NCBI GenBank assembly: GCA_902773035.1
Contig: CACYDB010000212.1
Coordinates: forward strand, 1 to 7,471
Length of the DNA stretch: 7,471 nucleotides
Direction: 5' to 3'
From: an uncultured Ruminococcus sp.
GTDB lineage: Bacteria > Bacillota > Clostridia > Oscillospirales > Acutalibacteraceae
How positions within the stretch are numbered: the first letter of the stretch is position 1; each line of letters opens with the position of its first letter. The notes beneath the pieces are model-generated. The model did no database searches and was not told the DNA's origin. It was given only the letters and a program-made list of their open reading frames with translations. The position numbers and the translations under genes are program-made. Shown here in pieces: positions 1 through 6,092 of this stretch.

Positions 1-1203
1 GCAGAGGTCGCCAAGATGGACAGAAAGAATTACTGCTATCCCGACCTCCCAAAAGCGTACCAGATTTCCGAGTATGACAAGCCGCTGTGCGAGCACGGTT
101 ATATTCAGCTCTCGAACGGCAGAAAAATCCGTATCCTTCGTATTCATATCGAGGAGGACGCGGGTAAGCTCGTTCACGCTCACGGCGATACATACGTCGA
201 TTACAACCGCGGCGGCGTACCGCTGATCGAGATTGTCACGGAGCCTGACTTCCGCTCAACCGACGAGGCTCGCGAGTATGTTGAAAAGCTCCAGCAGGTA
301 ATGCGCGCTATCGGAGTCTCGGACTGCAAAATGCAGGAGGGCTCAATGCGTTGCGACGTAAATATCTCCGTCCGCCCCGAGGGTAGTGAAGAATTCGGCA
401 CGCGTACCGAGATCAAGAATATGAACTCTATCAACAACATCGTCAAGGCGATGGAGTACGAGTACGAGCGTCAGGTCGATCTGATTGAGGCGGGCGGCAA
501 GGTAACTCAGGAAACCCTGCGTTACGACGACGCTACCAACACCACCTCGTCAATGAGAGGCAAGGAGGACGCTAACGACTACCGTTACTTCCGTGATCCC
601 GACCTTGTTACGATCCTCACAAGCAGGGAAGAGGTCGAGGAAATCAGAAGCACACTTCCCGAGCTTCCCGAGGTCAAGAAGGCGCGTTATATCGACGAGT
701 ATGATATTCCCGAGAAGGACGCGGCTCTGCTCACCAAGTACCGCAAGGTCAGCGAATACTTTGACGAGGCTATCGAGGGACTTAAAAACCCCAAGACCGT
801 CAGTAACTTCATCATCGGCTCGATCTTCCGCCGCGTAGAAACCGAGAAGGACAAGGAGTCCTTTGACGTAGCGGTAAGCCCCAAGCAGCTTAATGAGCTC
901 GTTAAGCTGCTCGAGGACAAGAAGATCCAGAACAACCTCGCTAAAAAGACTCTTGAGAAAATGCTCGATACAGGCAAGCCCTGCACTGAGTTTATCGACG
1001 AGAGTGATCTCGGCGGAGTTGACGACTCAGCCCTCGAGGAAATGTGCAAAAACGCGATCGAAGCCAATCCCAACGCCGTCGCCGACTACAAGGGCGGTAA
1101 GGAAAAGGCGCTTATGTCGCTGCTCGGAAATGTTATGAAGCAGAGCAGAGGTAAGGCTGACGCTCAGGCGGTCAGAGCTAAGCTGATTGAAATGATCAAA
1201 TAA
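1..1203 (+). CDS. gatB: Aspartyl/glutamyl-tRNA(Asn/Gln) amidotransferase subunit B, 3' part
   Basis: GatB is the tRNA-binding and kinase subunit of the cytoplasmic GatCAB complex. It activates the side-chain carboxylate of Glu-tRNA(Gln) or Asp-tRNA(Asn) with ATP, and ammonia from GatA then makes the amide. The reading frame is already open at base 1 (AEVAKMDRKNY...), so the gene starts upstream. About 400 residues are visible of a usual length near 475, so roughly the first 75 are missing; the in-frame ATG at 16 is internal. The family motif HIEEDAGK is at visible codons 49-56, and the GatB signature DYNRGGVPLIEI starts at codon 67. The last 150 or so codons form the helical GatB/YqeY tail domain that contacts tRNA. 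The gene ends in TAA and is followed by a hairpin terminator, so it is probably the last gene of a gatCAB-type operon. The identification is secure; the upstream partners are inferred. Confidence 0.97.
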   Translation, partial: AEVAKMDRKNYCYPDLPKAYQISEYDKPLCEHGYIQLSNGRKIRILRIHIEEDAGKLVHAHGDTYVDYNRGGVPLIEIVTEPDFRSTDEAREYVEKLQQVMRAIGVSDCKMQEGSMRCDVNISVRPEGSEEFGTRTEIKNMNSINNIVKAMEYEYERQVDLIEAGGKVTQETLRYDDATNTTSSMRGKEDANDYRYFRDPDLVTILTSREEVEEIRSTLPELPEVKKARYIDEYDIPEKDAALLTKYRKVSEYFDEAIEGLKNPKTVSNFIIGSIFRRVETEKDKESFDVAVSPKQLNELVKLLEDKKIQNNLAKKTLEKMLDTGKPCTEFIDESDLGGVDDSALEEMCKNAIEANPNAVADYKGGKEKALMSLLGNVMKQSRGKADAQAVRAKLIEMIK

Positions 1204-1220
1204 TTAATCGCTTATACAAA

Positions 1221-1259
1221 AAGTGGCAGGTTTTTTATCGACTTGCCACTTGATTTTTT
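1221..1259 (+). terminator. Intrinsic terminator of gatB
   Basis: An inverted repeat pairs AAGTGGCAGG (1221-1230) with CTTGCCACTT (1242-1251), a 10-bp stem with one G-U pair. The loop is 11 bases, and a T-rich run follows at 1254-1259. It lies 17 bases after the gatB stop. Confidence 0.85.
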
Positions 1260-1277
1260 CTGATTTACTTCTATAAT
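1250..1277 (+). promoter_or_regulatory. Sigma-A-type promoter of uvrA
   Basis: The -10 box TATAAT (1272-1277) matches consensus. The candidate -35 box TTGATT (1250-1255) matches at four of six positions, with a 16-base spacer. The -35 lies in the last bases of the upstream terminator stem and its T tract. No Firmicutes-type LexA box (GAAC-N4-GTTC) is visible between the promoter and the start codon. Confidence 0.7.
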
Positions 1278-1315
1278 GATAGTAAGGTAATTTTATTCTC
1301 CCAAGGAGCGAAAAG

Positions 1316-4141
1316 ATGTCACAGGATCAAATCATTGTTAAAGGCGCCCGCCAGCACAATTTAAAAAATATAGACGTAACAATCCCGCGCGACAAGCTCG
1401 TTGTAATCACGGGACTTTCAGGCTCGGGCAAAAGCTCCCTCGCGTTTGACACGATCTACGCCGAGGGTCAGCGACGCTATGTCGAGAGTCTCAGCTCCTA
1501 CGCGAGAATGTTCCTCGGTCAGACCAATAAGCCCGACGTTGACGATATCCAGGGGCTTTCTCCCGCTATCTCGATCGACCAGAAAACTACCTCTCATAAT
1601 CCGCGATCGACCGTCGGAACAGTGACCGAGATTTACGACTATCTGCGACTGCTTTACGCGAGAATCGGTATTCCTCACTGCCATATCTGCGGCAGGGAGA
1701 TTTCACGTCAGAGCGTTGACCAGATAGTTGACAGCGTACTATCGCTTGACGAGGGAACGAGGATCCAAATTATGTCTCCCGTCGTTAAGGGCAGGAAGGG
1801 AACTCAGCAGAAGGAGTTCGAGAAGGCGAGAAAAGCAGGCTTCGCGCGAGTACGCGCCGACGGCGAGGTTTATGACCTGTCCGAAAAAATCGAGCTTGAA
1901 AAGAATAAAAAGCATAGTATAGATATAATCGTAGACAGACTTATCGTCAAGGACGGAATACGCTCGCGCCTTGCCGACTCGATCGAGACTGCCTCAAAGC
2001 TCTCAAATGGTCTGATTACCGTCAATGTTATAGGCGGCGAGGATCTGAGCTTTTCGCAGAACTACGCCTGTCCCGAGCATAACGTCAGCGTTGACGAGCT
2101 CTCCCCGAGAATGTTCTCGTTCAATAATCCGTTCGGAGCCTGTCCGAAATGTATGGGACTCGGTGTGTTCCTCAAAATCGACCCTCAGCTCATTATTCCC
2201 AATCCCGAGCTCAGTATCGCTCAGGGAGGTCTGAAGGGCAGCGGCTGGGCTATGGAGGGCAACTCTATCGCCGAAATGTATTTACAGGCGCTCGCCGAGA
2301 AGTATAACTTCTCGCTCAATACTCCGCTGGGCGAGCTTCCCGACGATATAATCGACATTCTGCTCTACGGCACGAAGGGCGAGGAAGTCAGGCTTCACCG
2401 CCGTATGCCCTTCGGTGACGAGAGGATTATGACCCGTCCCTTCGAGGGCGTCGTGAACAACCTCGAAAGACGCTTCCGCGAGACCTCGAGCGCATGGGTA
2501 AAGGATGAGATACAGGGATTTATGGCTGAGATCCCCTGCGACGAGTGCGGCGGTCAGAGGCTTTCAAAGACAAGCCTCGCGGTCACGGTAGGCGGTCTGA
2601 ATATTATGCAGTTCTGCGATATGCAGGTTGCATCCGCTATTGAATTTATCAAGACCGCGACTCTCAGCGAGAGAGATTTGTATATAGGAAAGGCTGTTTT
2701 CAAGGAGGTCAGGGAAAGACTGAACTTCCTTAACAGCGTAGGTCTGGGCTACCTTACGCTCTCGCGCTCAAGCGGTACGCTCTCCGGCGGCGAGAGTCAG
2801 AGAATCCGCCTTGCCACTCAGATAGGCTCTTCGCTTATGGGCGTTATGTATGTTCTCGACGAGCCCAGCATCGGACTTCATCAGCGTGATAACGAGAAGC
2901 TTCTCGGCACGCTTAAACAACTGCGCGACGTGGGCAATACGGTCATTGTAGTCGAGCATGACGAGGACACGATGTACGCCGCCGATCATATTATTGATAT
3001 CGGTCCCGGCGCGGGTATTCACGGCGGCGAGATAATCGCTGCGGGTACAGTAGAGGACATCAAGAACTGTCCCGACTCTATTACGGGTCAGTACCTCAGC
3101 AAGCGCAGAGTCATTCCCGTGCCTAAGAAAAGGCGCGAGGGTAACGGAGCTTTTCTTGAGGTGCGCGGCGCGGCTCAGAATAACCTCAAAAATATAAACG
3201 TAAAATTCCCGCTCGGCAAGTTTATATGCGTTACGGGGGTTTCAGGCTCTGGCAAGAGCTCGCTTGTCAACGAGATCGTATATAAAAAGCTCGCGACTGA
3301 GCTCAACCGCGCTAAAATGCGCGCGGGCAAGCATAAGGCGATAAAGGGAATGGAAAATCTCGATAAGGTCATCAATATCAATCAGAGTCCTATCGGCAGA
3401 ACTCCGCGCTCAAATCCCGCGACTTATACGGGCGTGTTCACCGATATCCGCAATCTTTTCGCCTCAACTCAGGAGTCAAAAATGCGCGGCTATAACGCGG
3501 GACGTTACTCCTTTAACGTCAAGGGCGGACGTTGCGAGGCGTGTCAGGGCGACGGTATTATCAAGATCGAGATGCACTTTTTGCCCGACGTTTACGTTCC
3601 CTGCGACGTGTGCAAGGGCAGGCGCTACAACCACGAAACTCTTGAGGTAAAGTACAAGGGCAAGTCTATCCACGATGTTCTCGAGATGACCGTCGAGGAA
3701 GGCGTTGAGTTTTTCAGCTCTATCCCGAGAATCCAGCGCAAGCTCAAAACTCTGTATGAAGTAGGTCTCGGATATATCAAAATCGGTCAGCCCGCCACAA
3801 CTCTGTCGGGCGGCGAGGCTCAGCGCGTAAAGCTCGCGACGGAGCTTGCCAAGCGCAGTACGGGACGTACTATCTATATTCTCGACGAGCCTACGACGGG
3901 GCTCCATATCGCCGACGTTCACAGGCTTATCGAGGTGCTCAATAAGCTCGTTGATACGGGCAACACCGTTGTTGTCATTGAGCATAACCTCGACCTTATC
4001 AAAATCGCCGATCACATTATCGACCTCGGACCAGAGGGCGGCGACTTCGGCGGTGAGATCGTTGCCGAGGGTACTCCCGAGCAGGTCGCTCGGAACGGTA
4101 ATTCCTTTACGGGAATGTACCTCAAAAAGATCCTGAAATAA
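1316..4141 (+). CDS. uvrA: Excinuclease ABC subunit A (UvrA)
   Basis: UvrA is the DNA damage-recognition ATPase of bacterial nucleotide excision repair. As a dimer it scans DNA, loads UvrB at lesions and then leaves. The protein is 941 residues, essentially the E. coli length (940). Two ABC ATPase modules are complete. Module one has Walker A GLSGSGKS (33-40), signature LSGGE (489-493) and Walker B ending in D515-E516. Module two has Walker A GVSGSGKS (641-648), signature LSGGE (830-834) and Walker B ending in D857-E858. The C-terminal zinc finger is C740-x2-C743 with C763-x2-C766. The first zinc module has C252-x2-H255 and C276-x2-C279, with His where many UvrA proteins have Cys. The ATG at 1316 is preceded by AAGGAG (1303-1308) at a 7-base spacing. 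The gene has its own promoter and terminator, so it is apparently monocistronic; uvrB is not in the window. No SOS box is visible. Confidence 0.99.
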   Translation: MSQDQIIVKGARQHNLKNIDVTIPRDKLVVITGLSGSGKSSLAFDTIYAEGQRRYVESLSSYARMFLGQTNKPDVDDIQGLSPAISIDQKTTSHNPRSTVGTVTEIYDYLRLLYARIGIPHCHICGREISRQSVDQIVDSVLSLDEGTRIQIMSPVVKGRKGTQQKEFEKARKAGFARVRADGEVYDLSEKIELEKNKKHSIDIIVDRLIVKDGIRSRLADSIETASKLSNGLITVNVIGGEDLSFSQNYACPEHNVSVDELSPRMFSFNNPFGACPKCMGLGVFLKIDPQLIIPNPELSIAQGGLKGSGWAMEGNSIAEMYLQALAEKYNFSLNTPLGELPDDIIDILLYGTKGEEVRLHRRMPFGDERIMTRPFEGVVNNLERRFRETSSAWVKDEIQGFMAEIPCDECGGQRLSKTSLAVTVGGLNIMQFCDMQVASAIEFIKTATLSERDLYIGKAVFKEVRERLNFLNSVGLGYLTLSRSSGTLSGGESQRIRLATQIGSSLMGVMYVLDEPSIGLHQRDNEKLLGTLKQLRDVGNTVIVVEHDEDTMYAADHIIDIGPGAGIHGGEIIAAGTVEDIKNCPDSITGQYLSKRRVIPVPKKRREGNGAFLEVRGAAQNNLKNINVKFPLGKFICVTGVSGSGKSSLVNEIVYKKLATELNRAKMRAGKHKAIKGMENLDKVININQSPIGRTPRSNPATYTGVFTDIRNLFASTQESKMRGYNAGRYSFNVKGGRCEACQGDGIIKIEMHFLPDVYVPCDVCKGRRYNHETLEVKYKGKSIHDVLEMTVEEGVEFFSSIPRIQRKLKTLYEVGLGYIKIGQPATTLSGGEAQRVKLATELAKRSTGRTIYILDEPTTGLHIADVHRLIEVLNKLVDTGNTVVVIEHNLDLIKIADHIIDLGPEGGDFGGEIVAEGTPEQVARNGNSFTGMYLKKILK

Positions 4142-4179
4142 TCGGGAGATACCTCAGCCTGAATTTTATGATATATATA

Positions 4180-4207
4180 AACTCCGCTGATTTCGGCGGA
4201 GTTTTTT
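4180..4207 (+). terminator. Intrinsic terminator of uvrA
   Basis: AACTCCGC (4180-4187) pairs perfectly with GCGGAGTT (4196-4203) around an 8-base loop, and the T run extends to 4207. It lies 38 bases after the uvrA stop. Confidence 0.92.
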
Positions 4208-4208
4208 C

Positions 4209-4237
4209 TTGACAAAATGAGAGTAATGCATTATAAT
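4209..4237 (+). promoter_or_regulatory. Perfect consensus sigma-A promoter of the GntR-type regulator gene
   Basis: TTGACA (4209-4214), a 17-base spacer and TATAAT (4232-4237) match the vegetative consensus at all 12 positions. The -35 box begins two bases after the T run of the uvrA terminator. A promoter this good on a regulator gene usually needs a repressor, and a perfect 10-bp palindrome sits in the spacer, reaching into the -10 box. Confidence 0.93.
4224..4233 (+). promoter_or_regulatory. Candidate operator: palindrome TAATGCATTA in the promoter spacer
   Basis: TAATGCATTA reads identically on both strands and ends on the second base of the -10 box, so a bound protein would block RNA polymerase. 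Autorepression by the downstream GntR-family protein is an inference; no known operator of that exact sequence is being matched. AT-rich palindromes of this length also occur by chance. Confidence 0.35.
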
Positions 4238-4295
4238 GATAACAGCTTAATCATCCAACTAATTAACCAACAACGTATTTAAAGGAGGCTTATCT

Positions 4296-4679
4296 ATGAA
4301 TGTTATCAATGAAAATATACCCATTTTCGCGCGTATCGCCGAGGGAATAAAGGATCATATCCTTATGGGTGACGTCAAGGAGGGCGAGCAGCTTATTTCA
4401 ACAACTCAGCTTTCCAAGGAATATGAAATTAATATCGCTACGGTAAACAAGGGTATTAACGTTCTTGTCGCCGAGGGAATTGTTTTCAAGAAACGCGGTA
4501 TAGGTATGTTTGTAGCCGAGGGCGCTGTGGATAAGCTGATTACCGAAAGACGCAAGACATATAAGGAAACATATATCGTCGCCGCGCTCGAGGAGGCTAA
4601 GCGTCTGAGATACTCTGTTGAGGATTTACAGAAGATGGTCGCCGAGGTATATAACGCGGATGAGAACCCTGTAAAATAA
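4296..4679 (+). CDS. GntR-family transcriptional regulator, short YtrA-type
   Basis: A 127-residue DNA-binding protein. Residues about 8-75 form a GntR winged helix-turn-helix: IFARIAEGIKDHILMGDVKEG, then TTQLSKEYEINIATVNKGINVLVAEGIVFKKRGIGMFV, which has the recognition helix and the wing with the typical G-x-G-x-F/Y-V ending. After it come only about 50 residues, predicted helical, with no large effector-binding domain; this is the architecture of the YtrA subfamily. Such genes usually lead an operon encoding an ABC transporter that responds to cell-envelope stress or antibiotics, but here the next genes are a phage-type lysis cassette and no transporter is seen. The start at ATG 4296 is fixed by AAAGGAGG (4281-4288) at a 7-base spacing. 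The gene has a consensus promoter and its own strong terminator. The family is sure; the ligand and targets are unknown. Confidence 0.92.
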   Translation: MNVINENIPIFARIAEGIKDHILMGDVKEGEQLISTTQLSKEYEINIATVNKGINVLVAEGIVFKKRGIGMFVAEGAVDKLITERRKTYKETYIVAALEEAKRLRYSVEDLQKMVAEVYNADENPVK

Positions 4680-4695
4680 TTTTTAAACTTTTTTT

Positions 4696-4735
4696 GGCTG
4701 AATTGCATTTTTTAATGCAATTCAGCCTCTTTTTT
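4696..4735 (+). terminator. Strong intrinsic terminator between the GntR gene and the lysis cassette
   Basis: A perfect 14-bp stem pairs 4696-4709 (GGCTGAATTGCATT) with 4714-4727 (AATGCAATTCAGCC). The loop is four T residues, and a T-rich tract follows to about 4736. This is the longest hairpin in the window. It separates the regulator from the cassette unless read-through occurs. The side upstream of the stem is also T-rich, so it would not terminate transcription from the other strand. Confidence 0.95.
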
Positions 4736-4745
4736 TGCCCTTAAG

Positions 4746-4766
4746 TGTAGGGCGCCCCTCCCTGCA
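4746..4766 (+). promoter_or_regulatory. Possible small hairpin upstream of the lysis cassette
   Basis: Bases 4746-4752 (TGTAGGG) can pair with 4760-4766 (CCCTGCA), seven base pairs including one G-U, around a 7-base loop. It overlaps an 8-base palindrome GGGCGCCC (4750-4757). This is a GC-rich island in an AT-rich gap, ending 8 bases before the ribosome site of the leader ORF. No T tract follows, so it is not an intrinsic terminator. Its role is unknown and it may be chance. Confidence 0.25.
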
Positions 4767-4786
4767 AATACAATAAGGAGAATACT

Positions 4787-4828
4787 ATGGAAAAAACTAT
4801 TAAAAAGCGGCGATATTATGGCGACTGA
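4787..4828 (+). CDS. Putative 13-codon leader peptide of the lysis cassette
   Basis: ATG at 4787 follows AAGGAG (4775-4780) at a 6-base spacing. It opens a 13-codon frame (MEKTIKKRRYYGD) ending in TGA at 4826-4828. The peptide is strongly basic. Its stop lies just inside the next gene, whose ATG is at 4818 in another frame. That next gene lacks a good ribosome site of its own, so the leader probably delivers ribosomes by termination and reinitiation. Alternatively, the ribosome site may serve the 4818 start indirectly and the peptide may have no function. I have no homologue in mind; support rests on the ribosome site and the overlap only. Confidence 0.45.
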   Translation: MEKTIKKRRYYGD

Positions 4829-5060
4829 AATCATCGTCGCGGTAATCGGACTCAGCGGCTCGGCGATCGGATCGCTTATCGGCATAATCGCCAACAGCCG
4901 TCTGATGAATTACCGCATCCGTCAGCTAGAGGAAAAGGTCGGCAAGCATAACAGCCTGATCGAGCGGACGTATATGCTCGAAAAGCATATGGAGCTTGCG
5001 GACGAGAAAATCAAGGTCGCCAATCACCGCATTGACGATCTGGAGAGAAAGGGAGAATAA
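4818..5060 (+). CDS. Small membrane protein with coiled-coil tail, XhlA-like lysis-module component
   Basis: An 80-residue protein with one hydrophobic segment at about 5-25, containing a glycine zipper G14-x3-G18-x3-G22. A charged helical tail (about 30-78) with coiled-coil character follows, including RQLEEKVGKHNSLIERTYMLE and KIKVANHRIDDLERK. This layout is typical of the small proteins placed just before holins in clostridial phages and of XhlA-type proteins, which sit in the membrane with the helical part in the cytoplasm and help holin and endolysin lyse the cell. The ATG at 4818 has no clear Shine-Dalgarno sequence and overlaps the leader ORF by 11 bases, so coupling is likely. The frame stays open upstream of 4818 but offers no better start with a ribosome site. 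The holin gene begins 3 bases after its stop. Family assignment is by recognition of pattern, not by search. Confidence 0.7.
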   Translation: MATEIIVAVIGLSGSAIGSLIGIIANSRLMNYRIRQLEEKVGKHNSLIERTYMLEKHMELADEKIKVANHRIDDLERKGE

Positions 5061-5063
5061 ACT

Positions 5064-5291
5064 ATGGAAATTAATACGAAGAATTTTAAAAAATGGGTAA
5101 AGGCGGCGCTTGTCAGAGCGGCTAAAACTACGGCTCAGACTGCCGCCGCGACAATCGGAGTGGCGGCTTTGATGTCCGAGGTCAACTGGACGGCGGTTAT
5201 ATCGGCTTCCGTATTGGCAGGTATACTGTCTGTTCTGAGCAGCGTCGCGGGCTTGCCCGAGGTAAAGGAGGATGATTATGACGTCAACTGA
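5064..5291 (+). CDS. Phage holin, r1t-like family
   Basis: A 75-residue protein whose pattern matches the Lactococcus phage r1t holin family: an amphipathic basic start (KNFKKWVKAALVRAAKTTAQT), a first membrane segment at about 22-37, the conserved turn SEVNW (38-42), a second membrane segment at about 43-62, then AGLPEV and an acidic tail (KEDDYD). Holins of this family gather in the cytoplasmic membrane and open holes that let a signal-less endolysin reach the cell wall. ATG 5064 follows GGGAG (5051-5055) at an 8-base spacing, and the upstream gene stops 3 bases earlier. The 3' end overlaps the start of the endolysin gene by 14 bases, and the endolysin's ribosome site lies inside this gene; such packing is normal for lysis modules. 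The protein appears intact, with no sign of truncation. Confidence 0.88.
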   Translation: MEINTKNFKKWVKAALVRAAKTTAQTAAATIGVAALMSEVNWTAVISASVLAGILSVLSSVAGLPEVKEDDYDVN

Positions 5292-6036
5292 ACTGAGGAA
5301 CAAGGTCATAAAAGGCATTACGGTCTATAACAGCGCGAAGAAGGGAAGCGCGGGGCATAAGGGGATTTTGAAAATCTTCAACGGCTCGGGGCTTTGCAAG
5401 CGCTACAGGATGACCGTTAACGATCCGTGGTGCGCGACGACTGCGAGCGCGGCTTATATCAAGGCGGGGCTGACAAGGATTTTCCCCTGCGTAGACTGCT
5501 CCTGCGGTCAGATGATAGCTATGGCGAAAAAGGCGGGTATCTGGAAGGAAAAGGACAGTTATATTCCTAAGCCCGCGGATTTGATTTTGTACGACTGGGA
5601 TGACAGCGGTCGCGGCGATAATACGGGCGCTCCCGAGCATGTAGGAATCGTAGTCGGCGTATCAAACGGCGTGATCAGGGTCTTTGAGGGCAATATGAAC
5701 AACGCCTGCGGCTACAGGAATATTGCCGTCAACGGCAGATTTATCAGGGGCTTTATCACGCCCGATTTTGACTTGATTGCCTCTAAGCCCAAGCCTGTGC
5801 TTGAGAAAAGCGGCTATAAAAAGGGCGACTGCACCAAGGGTGTGCTGGCTTTCAAACAGCTTTTGCTGATCGCGAAGGAGAAGGGCATAATCAGTACGAA
5901 GCTCAACAATACAAGAACCTTCGGCGCGGGTACGGAGAAGGCTGTAAATCAGCTGCTCAAAAAGCTCGGCTTTAAGCAGACGGGTATTGCGGGCGCGAAG
6001 CTTATCAAAAAGCTCAGAGAGCTTATAAGTAAGTAA
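5278..6036 (+). CDS. Endolysin with CHAP-type peptidase/amidase domain and C-terminal wall-binding-like domain
   Basis: A predicted peptidoglycan hydrolase. Numbering from ATG 5278 (252 residues), residues about 1-165 form a CHAP-like papain-fold domain. The likely catalytic Cys52 lies in NDPWCATTASAAYIK, His121 in PEHVGIVVGV, and the polar partner is Glu137 or Asn139 in FEGN. The segment KPADLILYDWDDSGRGDNTG is typical of clostridial phage endolysins. Residues about 180-252 (SGYKKGD... TFGAGTEKAVNQLLKKLGFKQTG) resemble a peptidoglycan-binding repeat that would anchor the enzyme to the wall. There is no signal peptide or membrane segment, so export should need the holin encoded immediately upstream. 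ATG 5278 is preferred over ATG 5272 because the ribosome site AAAGGAGG (5264-5271) is 6 bases from the former and directly touches the latter. All catalytic residues are present, so the gene looks functional. Whether it cuts an amide or a peptide bond cannot be told from sequence. Confidence 0.9.
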   Translation: MTSTELRNKVIKGITVYNSAKKGSAGHKGILKIFNGSGLCKRYRMTVNDPWCATTASAAYIKAGLTRIFPCVDCSCGQMIAMAKKAGIWKEKDSYIPKPADLILYDWDDSGRGDNTGAPEHVGIVVGVSNGVIRVFEGNMNNACGYRNIAVNGRFIRGFITPDFDLIASKPKPVLEKSGYKKGDCTKGVLAFKQLLLIAKEKGIISTKLNNTRTFGAGTEKAVNQLLKKLGFKQTGIAGAKLIKKLRELISK

Positions 6037-6083
6037 AATTTACATTTAATTTCAATCTTTTTGTTCCAATGACCGACTAAATC

Positions 6084-6092
6084 TGTTATAAT
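6084..6092 (+). promoter_or_regulatory. Extended -10 promoter of rubrerythrin
   Basis: TGTTATAAT (6084-6092) combines a TG extension with a consensus -10 box. The best-placed -35 (TTCCAA, 6064-6069, 17-base spacer) is poor, as is common for extended -10 promoters. The overlapping segment 6086-6100 matches the left half of a PerR box, but the right half is poor, so PerR control is not established. Confidence 0.75.

Noticed and set aside
1272..1281. The 10-base word TATAATGATA at the uvrA promoter, repeated exactly at the GntR-gene promoter (4232-4241) and nearly so at rbr (TATAATGGTA, 6087-6096), as a shared regulatory site.
   Set aside because: It is most simply the -10 box plus the discriminator bases preferred by this organism's polymerase; the three genes have no obvious shared regulation.
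3476..4015. A 179-codon minus-strand open frame inside uvrA.
   Set aside because: It lies wholly opposite conserved UvrA motifs (second zinc finger, signature, Walker B), so it is a shadow of their codon use.
4787..6036. The lysis cassette as the edge of an intact prophage.
   Set aside because: Both sides are bacterial housekeeping or regulatory genes, and no integrase, structural gene or direct repeat resembling attachment sites was seen within the window.
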